Source: Firmicutes bacterium HGW-Firmicutes-14
GTDB taxonomy: Bacteria; Bacillota; Thermincolia; Thermincolales; UBA2595
DNA length: 34,651 nt
Direction of reading: 5' to 3'
Assembly: GCA_002840275.1 (NCBI GenBank)
Contig: PHAB01000025.1
Span: 1 to 34,651, forward strand
In this document: piece after piece, positions 24,011-32,465 of the stretch
How positions within the stretch are numbered: the stretch's first letter is position 1
How the letters are laid out: each line of letters opens with the position of its first letter
Notes under the pieces: model-generated
What the model saw: the letters and a program-made list of their open reading frames with translations, nothing else
What the model was told of the DNA's origin: nothing
Databases searched by the model: none
Position numbers and translations under genes: made by a program

Positions 24011-24124
24011 GTGACCATTGCTACCAAAGCGCTTATTATGACCTCAGCACTTTTTCTCGGGATAGCATCAGGTTCATGGTTTGGTACATATCTCAGGAGG
24101 GTACATTCCCGGCCCAAAAAGTAA
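24011..24124 (+). CDS. Very small single-helix membrane protein (37 aa)
   Basis: GTG start at 24011 with GAGGTGAT placed 5 bases upstream. It encodes MTIATKALIMTSALFLGIAS followed by GSWFGTYLRRVHSRPKK, i.e. one hydrophobic helix with glycine spacing and a strongly basic cytoplasm-type tail. TAA is at 24122, just 8 bases from the convergent CheW stop. No family recognised. The ribosome site and helix-plus-basic-tail design argue for a real gene; the small size makes chance possible. Confidence 0.5.
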   Translation: MTIATKALIMTSALFLGIASGSWFGTYLRRVHSRPKK

Positions 24125-24131
24125 AGGATCT

Positions 24132-24644
24132 TTAGCACGCAAAACTTATGTCGGCTGCCAGGGTGTTCCCGAGGTTAAGGATTATTATCAACCGGTCCGA
24201 ATAATTGGCTATGCCCTCGATGAATTGTTCATTTAGCCCGTTAGTCATTAAAGATGACGGGGGTTCGATCACTTCCGGGGGAATTCTTACAACTTCTGAA
24301 ACCATATCGACAATCATCCCCACGGTATATCCCTTCACTTCTACAACCATAATGCGCGTTGATTTAGTTGCTGCTGAGGAATCGAGTCCGAACTTCCCCG
24401 CCAGGTCATATACCGGAATTACCGTTCCCCGAAGATTGATTATACCTTTGACATACTCTGCAGTCCTCGGCAATGTGGTCAATTCCTGCATAACGATTAT
24501 CTCCCTGACACGGCTGATTTCTATACCGTACGTTTCTCCCCCAAGCTGAAATACCACAAACTGCTTGTCGTCATTCTCCGGCCCTGAATCAGCCCCGTTT
24601 AATTCTTCGGCCAGTGCTGGGTCAGTGATTTTTTTCTTCATCAT
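24132..24644 (-). CDS. cheW: Chemotaxis coupling protein CheW (copy 1)
   Basis: 170 residues. An acidic N-terminal tail of about 25 residues precedes the CheW fold: FVVFQLGGETYGIEISRVRE, then GIINLRGTVIPVYDLAGKFG (the NLRG segment that contacts receptors), then VDMVSEVVRIP. CheW links receptors to the CheA kinase at the membrane. Start ATG 24644 with AAGGAG is 9 bases after the stop of the receptor gene upstream, so the two are co-translated. It is a paralogue of the CheW at 27124-27627; the pair share most of the FIEGIAN(Y/C)SDRLII end. Confidence 0.93.
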   Translation of the reverse strand: MMKKKITDPALAEELNGADSGPENDDKQFVVFQLGGETYGIEISRVREIIVMQELTTLPRTAEYVKGIINLRGTVIPVYDLAGKFGLDSSAATKSTRIMVVEVKGYTVGMIVDMVSEVVRIPPEVIEPPSSLMTNGLNEQFIEGIANYSDRLIIILNLGNTLAADISFAC

Positions 24645-24653
24645 AGCAACTCC

Positions 24654-26699
24654 TTACCCGGCGGTCATAATCTTGAATGCTTTACAGTTCATGCAGCGGT
24701 GCCGCTTGGATTTAGCATCCCCCTGCTTGACTCCACCGCACCAGGTCCCTTCAATTAGCCAGCATCTCTTCTCTTGCGCATTATATCCGGGGCACTTACT
24801 GCGGAATTCCATTGCACAGTTCATTACATCCCAGCAATTCTCCCTGATTTCCCTCAGCATAAACTTTCCAACCAGCTCACTGAGGTTATCCGCTGTATCT
24901 GCCAGGTTTTGAGCAGATACTGAAATCTCTTCAATTGACGCGCTCATCTCTTCCGTTGACGCTGATACTTCTTCGGCAGCGGCAGAACTCTGTTCAGTGA
25001 CCGAAGAAATGCTCTCCATAGCCGCCGCAACCTGGGCGCTGGCCGCTGTCAGTTGTTCTGTGGCAGCTGTATTCTGTTCGGTAATCGCACTCACATTGTC
25101 AATGGCCTTGACAACCTCCTGGCTGCTGGCAGAAATCTCCTCGGCAGCAGCAGATATGTTTTGAACCTGACGGTATGTCTCTTCGACAGTGTCCAGAATT
25201 TCTTTTAAAGCCTTACCGGCATCAACAGCCAGGGATACTCCCTGTTCTACTTCGCCGGTACCTTCTTCCATGGCTTTAACGGCTCCGGCGGTTAATTTCT
25301 GGATGTTGGTAATCAGTTCGGCGATTTCCTTAGTCGCCTTACTGCTCCGTTCAGCCAATTTGCGGACCTCATCTGCAACCACAGCAAAACCTTTACCGTG
25401 TTCCCCTGCCCTGGCTGCCTCGATAGCAGCGTTCAAGGCAAGGAGGTTCGTCTGTTCAGCGATATCGTCAATCACCTGGATGATTTCACCGATCTGCTGG
25501 GAATGTTCACCCAATTCCTTAATCTTGCTGGCGGTTTCAAAGACCTTATCCCTGATGCCATCCATGCCGTTGACGGTAAGTTCAACTGCTTTTTCTCCCT
25601 TATCCGCCACTTCCCTGGTCTTTTCCGCAGACTGAGATACTGTCTGGGCGCTGGATGCCACTTCTTCTATGGAGGCTGCCATCTGGTTGACCATGTCGGC
25701 AGTAGTGGTAATGTTGTTCACCTGCTCCTGGGCGCCTGATGCGATCTGTTCTATTGCACTGTTGACCTGACCCACTGTCTCGATGGAGCTGTTGACAAAC
25801 TGGCTCTGTTCCGTAGAACCCCTGGCAATCCCCTGGATAGCCTCAGCCACCTGCTGGGTCCCTGTGGAAGATTTTTCAGCATTGTCCGACAGTTGTTTAC
25901 TGTTGGTCAGCACTGCCGAACTGGTTGAACTTATCTGGTATATCATGTTCCTCAGGTTCTGGATCATCTTGTTGAACGCATCTGCCATCATTCCTATTTC
26001 ATCTTGGCTGGAAATATCAATCCTCTGGGTTGTCAGGTTTCCATCTGCAACCTTTGACATATGCCCTGTTAACAAATTAACCGGGCGTGTCACTGACCTG
26101 GTGAGAACGATAGCTAAAATGAACCCCAGCGCCAACGAGATTACGACAACCGCCAATATTATGATAAGCCCGGTTCTCTGCTGGGCTGCGGCCTCCTGGC
26201 GGGCTTTTTCCTCATTAGCTGCCAGATACTCACCCATGTTAGTGAACTGGGCCCGGATAAAGGTTAGGTAACTGATGGTCTGCTCCCTGAATATCCGCTC
26301 GGCTTCAGGTTTATTGCCTTTTACCAGTTCAGCCTGGATAAGCTCGGCTGATTTATGTAAGTTGTTATGTGGTTCTTCTATCGTGGTGAGTATTCCTGTT
26401 AACTCGGAATCGTCAGTCACGAAGCTGTAATACCATTTCCCGAAACCACACTCTTTGGGGTCAAGCTGTTTTGTAAATTCCTTGCCAAGGTAAATTGTGT
26501 CATACATGGCATTAACCCATTCCAGGTGGTCGGTGACTTTTTCAGCGAAGAAATACCTCAATTGCAGGTCTTCCCGTTCATTTGCCGTCTTTTTATTAAT
26601 AGCCTGTACCGTATAATACGAGGCAATTCCCGTAATAATAATTAAAAGCAGTATTAAAGTAAAACTGAAAAACATTTTCTTTCCAATTGTCAATTTCAT
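24654..26699 (-). CDS. Methyl-accepting chemotaxis protein with an external CZB-like zinc module and a C-terminal Cys-rich two-CW domain
   Basis: 681 residues, start ATG 26699 after GGGAGGGG. TM1 residues 9-31, external domain 32-176, TM2 177-199, HAMP about 200-252, then the signalling coiled coil with the conserved tip [20 protein letters not shown]. The external domain has DHLEW (His58), [11 protein letters not shown] (Cys84) and EPHNNLH (His111, His115), the 3-His/1-Cys pattern of the CZB zinc-binding domain, here in the sensor position. The last 66 residues have seven Cys (622, 628, 636, 646, 654, 669, 672), with CW at 622 and 646 ([24 protein letters not shown]), as in two-CW domains. 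Metal, redox or hypochlorite sensing is plausible. It is paired with the CheW downstream. Confidence 0.9.
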   Translation of the reverse strand: MKLTIGKKMFFSFTLILLLIIITGIASYYTVQAINKKTANEREDLQLRYFFAEKVTDHLEWVNAMYDTIYLGKEFTKQLDPKECGFGKWYYSFVTDDSELTGILTTIEEPHNNLHKSAELIQAELVKGNKPEAERIFREQTISYLTFIRAQFTNMGEYLAANEEKARQEAAAQQRTGLIIILAVVVISLALGFILAIVLTRSVTRPVNLLTGHMSKVADGNLTTQRIDISSQDEIGMMADAFNKMIQNLRNMIYQISSTSSAVLTNSKQLSDNAEKSSTGTQQVAEAIQGIARGSTEQSQFVNSSIETVGQVNSAIEQIASGAQEQVNNITTTADMVNQMAASIEEVASSAQTVSQSAEKTREVADKGEKAVELTVNGMDGIRDKVFETASKIKELGEHSQQIGEIIQVIDDIAEQTNLLALNAAIEAARAGEHGKGFAVVADEVRKLAERSSKATKEIAELITNIQKLTAGAVKAMEEGTGEVEQGVSLAVDAGKALKEILDTVEETYRQVQNISAAAEEISASSQEVVKAIDNVSAITEQNTAATEQLTAASAQVAAAMESISSVTEQSSAAAEEVSASTEEMSASIEEISVSAQNLADTADNLSELVGKFMLREIRENCWDVMNCAMEFRSKCPGYNAQEKRCWLIEGTWCGGVKQGDAKSKRHRCMNCKAFKIMTAG

Positions 26700-27051
26700 A
26701 TTACCCCTCCCAACGCAAACACTTTAAAAGCCCGGCAGGCCTTTACCCACACAGCTGTCACCTAATGAATGTTATCACCTTCACAAGAACCCCGTCATTA
26801 ACGCCACCCCTTTCATTTTGTTTTCCTTTTCATTTAAAGCCGTTCCGCCGGCAATTAGAGATTTTTTATTTCTGCTTTCCTTAGTACTTATTTAGTTAGT
26901 ACTACATTTATAGTAGTTTAGTCCCCCACTTCTTCGACAAATTCCTACATTTTCCTTCTTTTTACTTAAAAACAATATATTTTCCTATGTCCTTTCAATA
27001 ACTGGGTTTTGTTTTGGAGGGTATTAACATCACCTTAACGTTTAGGATCAC
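26700..27051. other. Intergenic region upstream of the first MCP
   Basis: No gene seen. Besides the promoter-like set at 26881-26941 it holds only AT-rich sequence. The ribosome site GGGAGGGG of the MCP lies at 26702-26709. Confidence 0.5.
26881..26941 (-). promoter_or_regulatory. Possible Spo0A-dependent promoter of the first MCP operon, with nearby repeats
   Basis: Minus strand: a perfect 9-base Spo0A box TTTGTCGAA (26933-26941), whose TTGTCG could serve as -35. A 22-base spacer leads to -10 TATAAA (26907-26912); long spacers of this kind occur at Spo0A-activated promoters such as Bacillus spoIIG. The -10 lies inside an ACTAC-N7-GTAGT dyad (26901-26917), and TTAGTACT is repeated with a 15-base period (26881-26888, 26896-26903). 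Confidence 0.4.
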
Positions 27052-27094
27052 TGAAAAGGACCGTTCTCAGTTTATTAACCGAGAACGGTCCTTT
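27052..27094 (-). terminator. Terminator after the second CheW gene
   Basis: GGACCGTTCTC (27058-27068) pairs with GAGAACGGTCC (27081-27091), an 11-base perfect stem; on the minus strand TTTT follows. It lies about 30 bases after the CheW stop. Confidence 0.85.
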
Positions 27095-27123
27095 CGGTAT
27101 CCTATGTTTATTTCGTTGATATA

Positions 27124-27627
27124 TTAAGCTATAGATTCAATTTCCCCGGCAACCAGGGAATTATCCAGGTTAAGTAATATGATCAACCGGTCCGAACAAT
27201 TAGCTATGCCTTCAATAAACTGTTCATTCAGATTGTGGGTTATCACAGAAGAGGGGGCTTCAATTATTTCTGCCGGTATCCTAAGCACTTCAGAAACCAT
27301 ATCTACTATTATCCCAACTACAAAATTCCGCACTTCCAGTACCACTATTCGTGTCGACCTTCCCCGGCCGGAACTTTCTATCCCCAGTTTTCCAGCCAGG
27401 TCATAGACTGGGACCACTGTACCCCGAAGGTTTATTACTCCCATGACATATTCTGCCGCCCTGGGTATAGCGGTCAGTTCCTGTAAGGGGATAATTTCTC
27501 TTACACGGCTGATATTGATTCCATATATTTCCTTGCCAAGGATAAAAACCACAAACTGCCTGTCTCCCTCAATATGCTGTATATCGCGTTTTTCTTCTGC
27601 TGCCGGCCTGGTCTGTTTCTCATCCAT
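27124..27627 (-). CDS. cheW: Chemotaxis coupling protein CheW (copy 2)
   Basis: 167 residues with the same layout as copy 1: an acidic tail, FVVFILGKEIYGINISRVRE, then GVINLRGTVVPVYDLAGKLG, then VDMVSEVLRIPAEIIEAP and a final FIEGIANCSDRLIILLNLDN. Start ATG 27627 with AAGGAGGTGG is 12 bases after the receptor stop, so the receptor and coupler are one operon. The high similarity of the two MCP-CheW pairs suggests duplication of a two-gene module. One may serve a separate array, or both a common CheA encoded elsewhere. Confidence 0.93.
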   Translation of the reverse strand: MDEKQTRPAAEEKRDIQHIEGDRQFVVFILGKEIYGINISRVREIIPLQELTAIPRAAEYVMGVINLRGTVVPVYDLAGKLGIESSGRGRSTRIVVLEVRNFVVGIIVDMVSEVLRIPAEIIEAPSSVITHNLNEQFIEGIANCSDRLIILLNLDNSLVAGEIESIA

Positions 27628-27639
27628 ATCACCACCTCC

Positions 27640-29493
27640 TTAAAGCCTGAACCTGGCAACCATTTCCCGCAGTTCTTCTGCCATTGCCGCCAGGGTCTGA
27701 GACGCCGATGAAATCTCTTCAATTGAAGCAGTCATTTCCTCTGTGGAAGCAGATACTTCCTGTGCTGCCGCAGAGGTTTCCTCAGTGACGGATGAAATAC
27801 TCTCCATTGCAGCACCAACCTGGCTGCTGGCGGCTGTCAGCTGCTCTGTGGCAGCGGTATTTTCTTCGGTAATGGAACTGACATTATCGACCGCTTTAAC
27901 AACTTCCTGACTGCTGGCAGAAATCTCTTCTGCCGCAGCTGAAATGTTTTGGACCTGCCGGTATGTCTCTTCAACATTCCGAAGTATCTCTTTAAGGGCA
28001 TTGCCAGCATCATGGGCCAGCCAAACACCCTGTTCCACTTCCCCCGTGCCCTGTTCCATGGCAGTTACCGCTTCGGCAGTTAACTTCTGGATATTTGTAA
28101 TAAGTTCTGCTATTTCCTTTGTTGCCTTTCCGCTGCGTTCTGCCAGTTTCCGCACCTCATCAGCCACTACTGCAAAACCCTTACCGTGTTCCCCGGCCCT
28201 GGCTGCTTCGATGGCCGCGTTCAAGGCAAGCAGGTTCGTCTGTTCGGCGATATCATCAATCACCTGGATGATTTCACCTATCTGCTGAGAATGCTCTCCC
28301 AGTTCCCTAATCTTGTTTGCAGATTCAAATACTTTACCCTTTATTCCTTCCATTCCTTTAATTGTTTGTTCAACTGACTGTTCACCCTTATCTGCAGCCA
28401 CTTTGGTCTTTTCTGCCGATTGAGTAACTGTCTGGGCGCCGGATGCCACTTCCTCAATGGAAGCTGCCATCTGGGTAACCATATCGGCAGTTGAAGTTAT
28501 GTTGTTTGCCTGTTCCTGTGCCCCAGATGCGATTTGGCCTATGGCACTGTTCACCTGACCCACGGTATCCATCGTACCCGTAACAAACGAGGTCTGCTGG
28601 GATGCCCCCCTGGCCACCTCCTGGATTGCATTGGCTACCTGCTGGGTTGCCTTTGCAGCCTCATCCGAATTGGTGGATAATTCCTCACTTGTCGCAGCAA
28701 CATTCTGAGCGGAATCATTTACCTTGGAAATTAATTCTCTCAAGTTACTGAGCATTGTCCTAAAGGCCTCGTTAAGTGTTTGTACCTCATCCTTTGTCCT
28801 GACATCCGGTATCGAAACACTCAGGTCACCTTTGGCTATTTGACCCGCTGCGGCGGCAAGGTTCATCACAGGTTTTGAGATACTCCTGCTGATCAGCAAA
28901 CCTGCCAAAATGCCAAAAATGGCAGCAACTGCCATCACCACATAATTGTTCCTCATTGCCGAATGGCTGCCCTCTTCTGCCATGGCAATATGTTCTTCGA
29001 CGCTTTTGTCATTTGTGCCGTCCCATTCATGGATAATCACATCTATCTGGTCAATGTCCTCTTCAATTTCTTTCATAGATGCCTGGGCCGCCGCCATGTT
29101 ACCGGCGCTTACCAGCTGAAAGACTTGCCTGATTTCCCCACAGAACTCCTCATCCAAAGCGGCTATACGTTCCAGTTTTTCCTTTTCCTCATTACTTAAA
29201 TCCAGCTTGCGTGTTTCTGCCAGAACTTCTTCAGTTTCTGCCTCCAGTTCGTTGAACTCATCAATTGCAGCCTGATCCTGTTTCTGTATATACAACAGGG
29301 CATGGGCAAACTGGCCGTTATAATTATTGGACAGTTCCCATATATGAGTACTTATAGTCCTGTGGGTGTTGACCTCCCCGTATTCATATTCAATTGCGTT
29401 CATCCCTTTAATGCCAAAATATCCTACCAGGACTAAAAAAGCAATAATTAAGAAATACCCAGATATTATTTTCTGCCCCAGTTTTAATCTCAT
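27640..29493 (-). CDS. Methyl-accepting chemotaxis protein with 4HB-type sensor domain
   Basis: 617 residues, start ATG 29493 after AAGGGGGAG. TM1 residues about 9-29, a helical external domain 30-185 rich in Glu (four-helix-bundle MCP type, [20 protein letters not shown]), TM2 about 187-205, HAMP ([20 protein letters not shown]), then a signalling coiled coil with the same tip as the other two receptors. No Cys-rich extension. The ligand cannot be inferred. An ACCGATAA element at 29556-29563 resembles a sigma-D -10 box, but a matching -35 is absent. Paired with the CheW directly downstream. Confidence 0.93.
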   Translation of the reverse strand: MRLKLGQKIISGYFLIIAFLVLVGYFGIKGMNAIEYEYGEVNTHRTISTHIWELSNNYNGQFAHALLYIQKQDQAAIDEFNELEAETEEVLAETRKLDLSNEEKEKLERIAALDEEFCGEIRQVFQLVSAGNMAAAQASMKEIEEDIDQIDVIIHEWDGTNDKSVEEHIAMAEEGSHSAMRNNYVVMAVAAIFGILAGLLISRSISKPVMNLAAAAGQIAKGDLSVSIPDVRTKDEVQTLNEAFRTMLSNLRELISKVNDSAQNVAATSEELSTNSDEAAKATQQVANAIQEVARGASQQTSFVTGTMDTVGQVNSAIGQIASGAQEQANNITSTADMVTQMAASIEEVASGAQTVTQSAEKTKVAADKGEQSVEQTIKGMEGIKGKVFESANKIRELGEHSQQIGEIIQVIDDIAEQTNLLALNAAIEAARAGEHGKGFAVVADEVRKLAERSGKATKEIAELITNIQKLTAEAVTAMEQGTGEVEQGVWLAHDAGNALKEILRNVEETYRQVQNISAAAEEISASSQEVVKAVDNVSSITEENTAATEQLTAASSQVGAAMESISSVTEETSAAAQEVSASTEEMTASIEEISSASQTLAAMAEELREMVARFRL

Positions 29494-29671
29494 CCATACT
29501 CCCCCTTGTTATCTATTTCATTTTCCTGCCTATACCTCCGTGTTTTTCCTTTAGTTTATCGGTATTTTTCCACTTCTTAATAAAGTTATTAATATCAATT
29601 TTATTAAATGTTAATAAATTTGTAATATCTCACTTAGAGGCTGTCCATTGGAATCCACCTCCCTTGAGTAA

Positions 29672-29698
29672 GAAAAAAGACCTTAACAAATCAGGTCT
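29672..29698 (-). terminator. Terminator of the arginase operon
   Basis: On the minus strand AGACCT, a 9-base loop, AGGTCT, then TTTTTTC. Confidence 0.8.
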
Positions 29699-29718
29699 CT
29701 TACTAATCACACGGACTC

Positions 29719-29751
29719 ATACCAATTAATATTTAACATGCTAATTGGTAT
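29719..29751 (+). repeat. Inverted repeat, terminator-like on the plus strand
   Basis: ATACCAATTA (29719-29728) pairs perfectly with TAATTGGTAT (29742-29751); on the plus strand GTTTTTC follows. No plus-strand gene is known to end here. Confidence 0.5.
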
Positions 29752-29859
29752 GTTTTTCATTCTCTATATTCTATGTTCGTGAAAATTCGACTTTTCCCTT
29801 TAAAAAAAGGAAATATTTTACCGAATTATGTAGTAATATTTCTTATACAAGTAAAATTT

Positions 29860-30759
29860 TCAATAAAATATCCTTTTCCCAAGGGCAGATGTAACCAGTT
29901 CCACCGCCAGTCTTGCCGTACGGTTCCCCCCTATATCAACTATGGGATTCACTTCACAAACCTCCAATGACCTGAGCATTTTTGTCTCAGCAATCAGTTC
30001 CAGGGCCAGGTGTGCTTCCCTGTAGCTAAGCCCGCCGGTTACCGGTGTCCCCACACCTGAGGCAATGGCCGGATCTATTACGTCCAGGTCAAAACTTACA
30101 TGGATGCCGCCTCCGCCACCGGCCTTAAGAAGAGCTTCCTTTATCACCCTGGCCATTCCCAACTCATCGATTTTTTTCATGCTGAACACGGTTATTTTCG
30201 ATTCTCCCAGCATTGATTTTTCCTTATTGTCCAGGTCCCTGACACCGATCAGGACGGTTTTTTCCTCCCTGACCTTGGGGGCCCTTCCACCCAATTGCAC
30301 GAGGTCCGGGTGGCCCCTTCCGGTCACTGCTGCCAGGGACATACCGTGGATGTTTCCTGTTTCACTTGTTTCAAATGTATTGAAGTCTCCATGGGTATCA
30401 AACCAAATAAGGCCCGGGTCTCCGGCAGACCTGCAGACCCCCGCCAGAGTTCCTATGGCAATACTATGGTCACCTCCCAGGACAAGAGGGAAACCGCCCC
30501 GTTCCAATACTTCAAATACCCTGTCACCCAGCTCCTCACAGACCTCTAATATTTCCTCCAAAAAGAGAAAATGAGGATTAGCCACCTTAATACTCTCCGG
30601 AACAGGGACCTCAATATTCCCGTGGTCCGTAACCTCCAGGCCCATATCCAGGAGCGCCTTTCTCAGGCCGGCATAACGCATGGCACTGGGTCCCATATCA
30701 GTCCCTCTCCTGTTTGCCCCCAAATCCACGGGTACACCTATAATGTCAATTCTGTTCAT
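29860..30759 (-). CDS. rocF: Arginase
   Basis: 299 residues from ATG 30759, preceded by GGAGGG; a longer frame to 30795 lacks a site. The enzyme hydrolyses L-arginine to L-ornithine and urea with two manganese ions. Visible metal motifs: LGGDHSIAIG (His), FDTHGDFN (DxHxD) and SFDLDVIDP (DxD). The N-terminal IIGVPVDLGANRRGTDMGPS and the GVGTPVTGGLSYREAH loop are characteristic of arginases rather than agmatinases. The start overlaps the end of the racemase gene by 14 bases, so the two are translationally coupled. The product ornithine would feed the neighbouring ornithine racemase. Confidence 0.92.
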   Translation of the reverse strand: MNRIDIIGVPVDLGANRRGTDMGPSAMRYAGLRKALLDMGLEVTDHGNIEVPVPESIKVANPHFLFLEEILEVCEELGDRVFEVLERGGFPLVLGGDHSIAIGTLAGVCRSAGDPGLIWFDTHGDFNTFETSETGNIHGMSLAAVTGRGHPDLVQLGGRAPKVREEKTVLIGVRDLDNKEKSMLGESKITVFSMKKIDELGMARVIKEALLKAGGGGGIHVSFDLDVIDPAIASGVGTPVTGGLSYREAHLALELIAETKMLRSLEVCEVNPIVDIGGNRTARLAVELVTSALGKRIFY

Positions 30760-31879
30760 AGGATTTCCCTCCGGCCACATATTCCTTATTAACATAATCT
30801 GATGTCATTACCGCCAGCAGCCCCGGATACTCTAAACCGAATTCCAGTTCAGAGCCCACACCGAAATCACCGGCACTTGCTCCGAAATCCAGCATTGTAT
30901 GGTCACTGGTAGCGCCTATCACCTTAATTCCCGGCCATTTTCTTTTTTCTGTATTATTGCCGTTGAGCCAGTTAACCGGATAAACCGCTTCCGGAGGCAC
31001 ATCCTGCCTGCCAAAAGCGGCTATACCCCGGAAATGTATCTGCAGTTTCTCCTGCTCCGGCCGGTCCCCAAAAGTATTTGAACCCATTTCCCCAAGGGGT
31101 TGTGACGGTTTTTCTTTTAATTCGATTAATTCAGCAATAAAAGTAAAGGCATCCTGGTGTGTCCCTTTGATTGGAGAACTGTCAAAAATATACCGGCCCA
31201 GCAATATTGATTCTCCTATCCTAAACTGGTTTATACCTGCCGGCAGGGACCCGGACTGGATAAGTTTCAATCCGCTGCTGTTCCCCCCCGAATAAACCTT
31301 TAGCCTGTAACCCAGAATCTCTTGGAGTTCCTTCCCGGTGGCCAGCAGCAGGTTCATATTTTCCCTGGTGGGTTTCACCCCGCTGTAGCATGCGAGGTTT
31401 GTCCCAATCCCCACGACCCTGATTCCTTTTAAGCCCCTTACAAATTCACCGACTCTGAATATGTTAGCCGGAAGTATTCCCTCCCTTATTTCACCAACAT
31501 CAATCATTAATATTACCGGGTGCTCCGCGCCCTGTTCAAGGGCACATTCCGACAATCTGCCCAAGACTTCCGGTTCGGAATTCAGGCTTACATCACTGTA
31601 TATCACAACATCTTCTATCTCTGAGAGCATGGGGCTTCTAAGCAGCATTACAGGCGCTTTGATTCCGGCGGACCGCAGTCTTTTAATGTTCTGAATCCTT
31701 GCATCTGCCAACCCCCGCACACCGCCCTTTAACATGGCCAGCGCCACCCTGGGATCGCCGCAAACTGCCTTGGTAACCCCTATAACTTCAATCCCGTGTT
31801 TGGCGCACATTTCCACAATTGTCTGCGTATTTACACTGACCTTATTGGGATCAATAAGTAGCCGTGGATTTACAGTCAT
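30746..31879 (-). CDS. orr: Ornithine racemase-like PLP enzyme (alanine racemase N-terminal family)
   Basis: 377 residues. A TIM-barrel racemase: PRLLIDPNKVSVNTQTIVEM, with the likely PLP lysine in GVTKAVCGDP (Lys37), then LMIDVGEIREGI, GIGTNLACYSGVKPT, YSGGNSSGLKL and FRIGESILLGR. This pattern (VTKA.CGDP, FRIGESILLG) is that of ornithine/alanine racemase-family proteins such as clostridial Orr, which convert L- to D-ornithine. The adjacent arginase, which makes L-ornithine, supports that substrate. It overlaps the GNAT gene upstream by 4 bases (ATGA). A broader amino-acid racemase is possible. Confidence 0.85.
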   Translation of the reverse strand: MTVNPRLLIDPNKVSVNTQTIVEMCAKHGIEVIGVTKAVCGDPRVALAMLKGGVRGLADARIQNIKRLRSAGIKAPVMLLRSPMLSEIEDVVIYSDVSLNSEPEVLGRLSECALEQGAEHPVILMIDVGEIREGILPANIFRVGEFVRGLKGIRVVGIGTNLACYSGVKPTRENMNLLLATGKELQEILGYRLKVYSGGNSSGLKLIQSGSLPAGINQFRIGESILLGRYIFDSSPIKGTHQDAFTFIAELIELKEKPSQPLGEMGSNTFGDRPEQEKLQIHFRGIAAFGRQDVPPEAVYPVNWLNGNNTEKRKWPGIKVIGATSDHTMLDFGASAGDFGVGSELEFGLEYPGLLAVMTSDYVNKEYVAGGKSYEQN

Positions 31880-32349
31880 AATTCCCTCTCCATTATTAAC
31901 CTGTCTTCCCCGGGTCCGTATTCATCTTTAACATATTCTTTTTCCCAAAAGCCTAATTTTTCCCTGTAAAGATACACGGCCCCCCTGTTGTCAGGGCTTA
32001 CACTAAGTATTAATCTGATGATCCCTTCATCCTTCAGGATTGAGAAAGACCTTTCAAGGAATTCAGTACCAAGCCCCCGGCCCCTGTATTCCGGTAGTAG
32101 TGATATCCCATAAAAATAAGCGGTACCGTCCCCGGTCCATGTCCTGATAAACTGGGCGGAGCCAATAAATTCACCTCCCGTCTCAGCGGCAAGGACCTTT
32201 CCGTAACGGAGGACCGGGAGAAACAACCACTCATTGTGGAGGCCGCCATTTCCAAAGGCCTGTTTTTCTATACCAACCAGTTTTCTTACCACATCAGTTT
32301 CATGTGCTTTGATTTCCCTGACCAATATTCCGGCTTGTATGGCAGACAA
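31876..32349 (-). CDS. GNAT-family N-acetyltransferase, first gene of the ornithine racemase/arginase operon
   Basis: About 157 residues. The likely start is TTG at 32349, with AAAGGGG 8 bases upstream; a GTG at 32376 is possible. The GNAT fold is clear: beta4 FYGISLLPEYRGRGLGTEFL, containing the acetyl-CoA loop RGRGLGT, then LSVSPDNRGAVYLYREKLGFW. Members acetylate amines with acetyl-CoA. The stop overlaps the racemase start (ATGA). A role in acetylating ornithine or a related amine is an inference from context only. RimI-like protein acetylation is the alternative. Confidence 0.85.
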   Translation of the reverse strand: MSAIQAGILVREIKAHETDVVRKLVGIEKQAFGNGGLHNEWLFLPVLRYGKVLAAETGGEFIGSAQFIRTWTGDGTAYFYGISLLPEYRGRGLGTEFLERSFSILKDEGIIRLILSVSPDNRGAVYLYREKLGFWEKEYVKDEYGPGEDRLIMEREL

Positions 32350-32465
32350 AGTAACACCCCTTTCCGCTAAAAACACAGCCTACCATTATTGTGTATTGTC
32401 CCGGTGATTTTTATCCTATGGTTTGTGAACCTGAGAAGACGGGCCTGTCATTAATAAATACACTC

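Larger units (their letters stand above)
29494..29859. other. Intergenic region between arginase and the second MCP
   Basis: No gene seen. It contains the arginase-operon terminator (29672-29698), an inverted repeat (29719-29751) and the ACCGATAA element before the MCP (29556-29563, minus). The rest is AT-rich. Confidence 0.5.
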
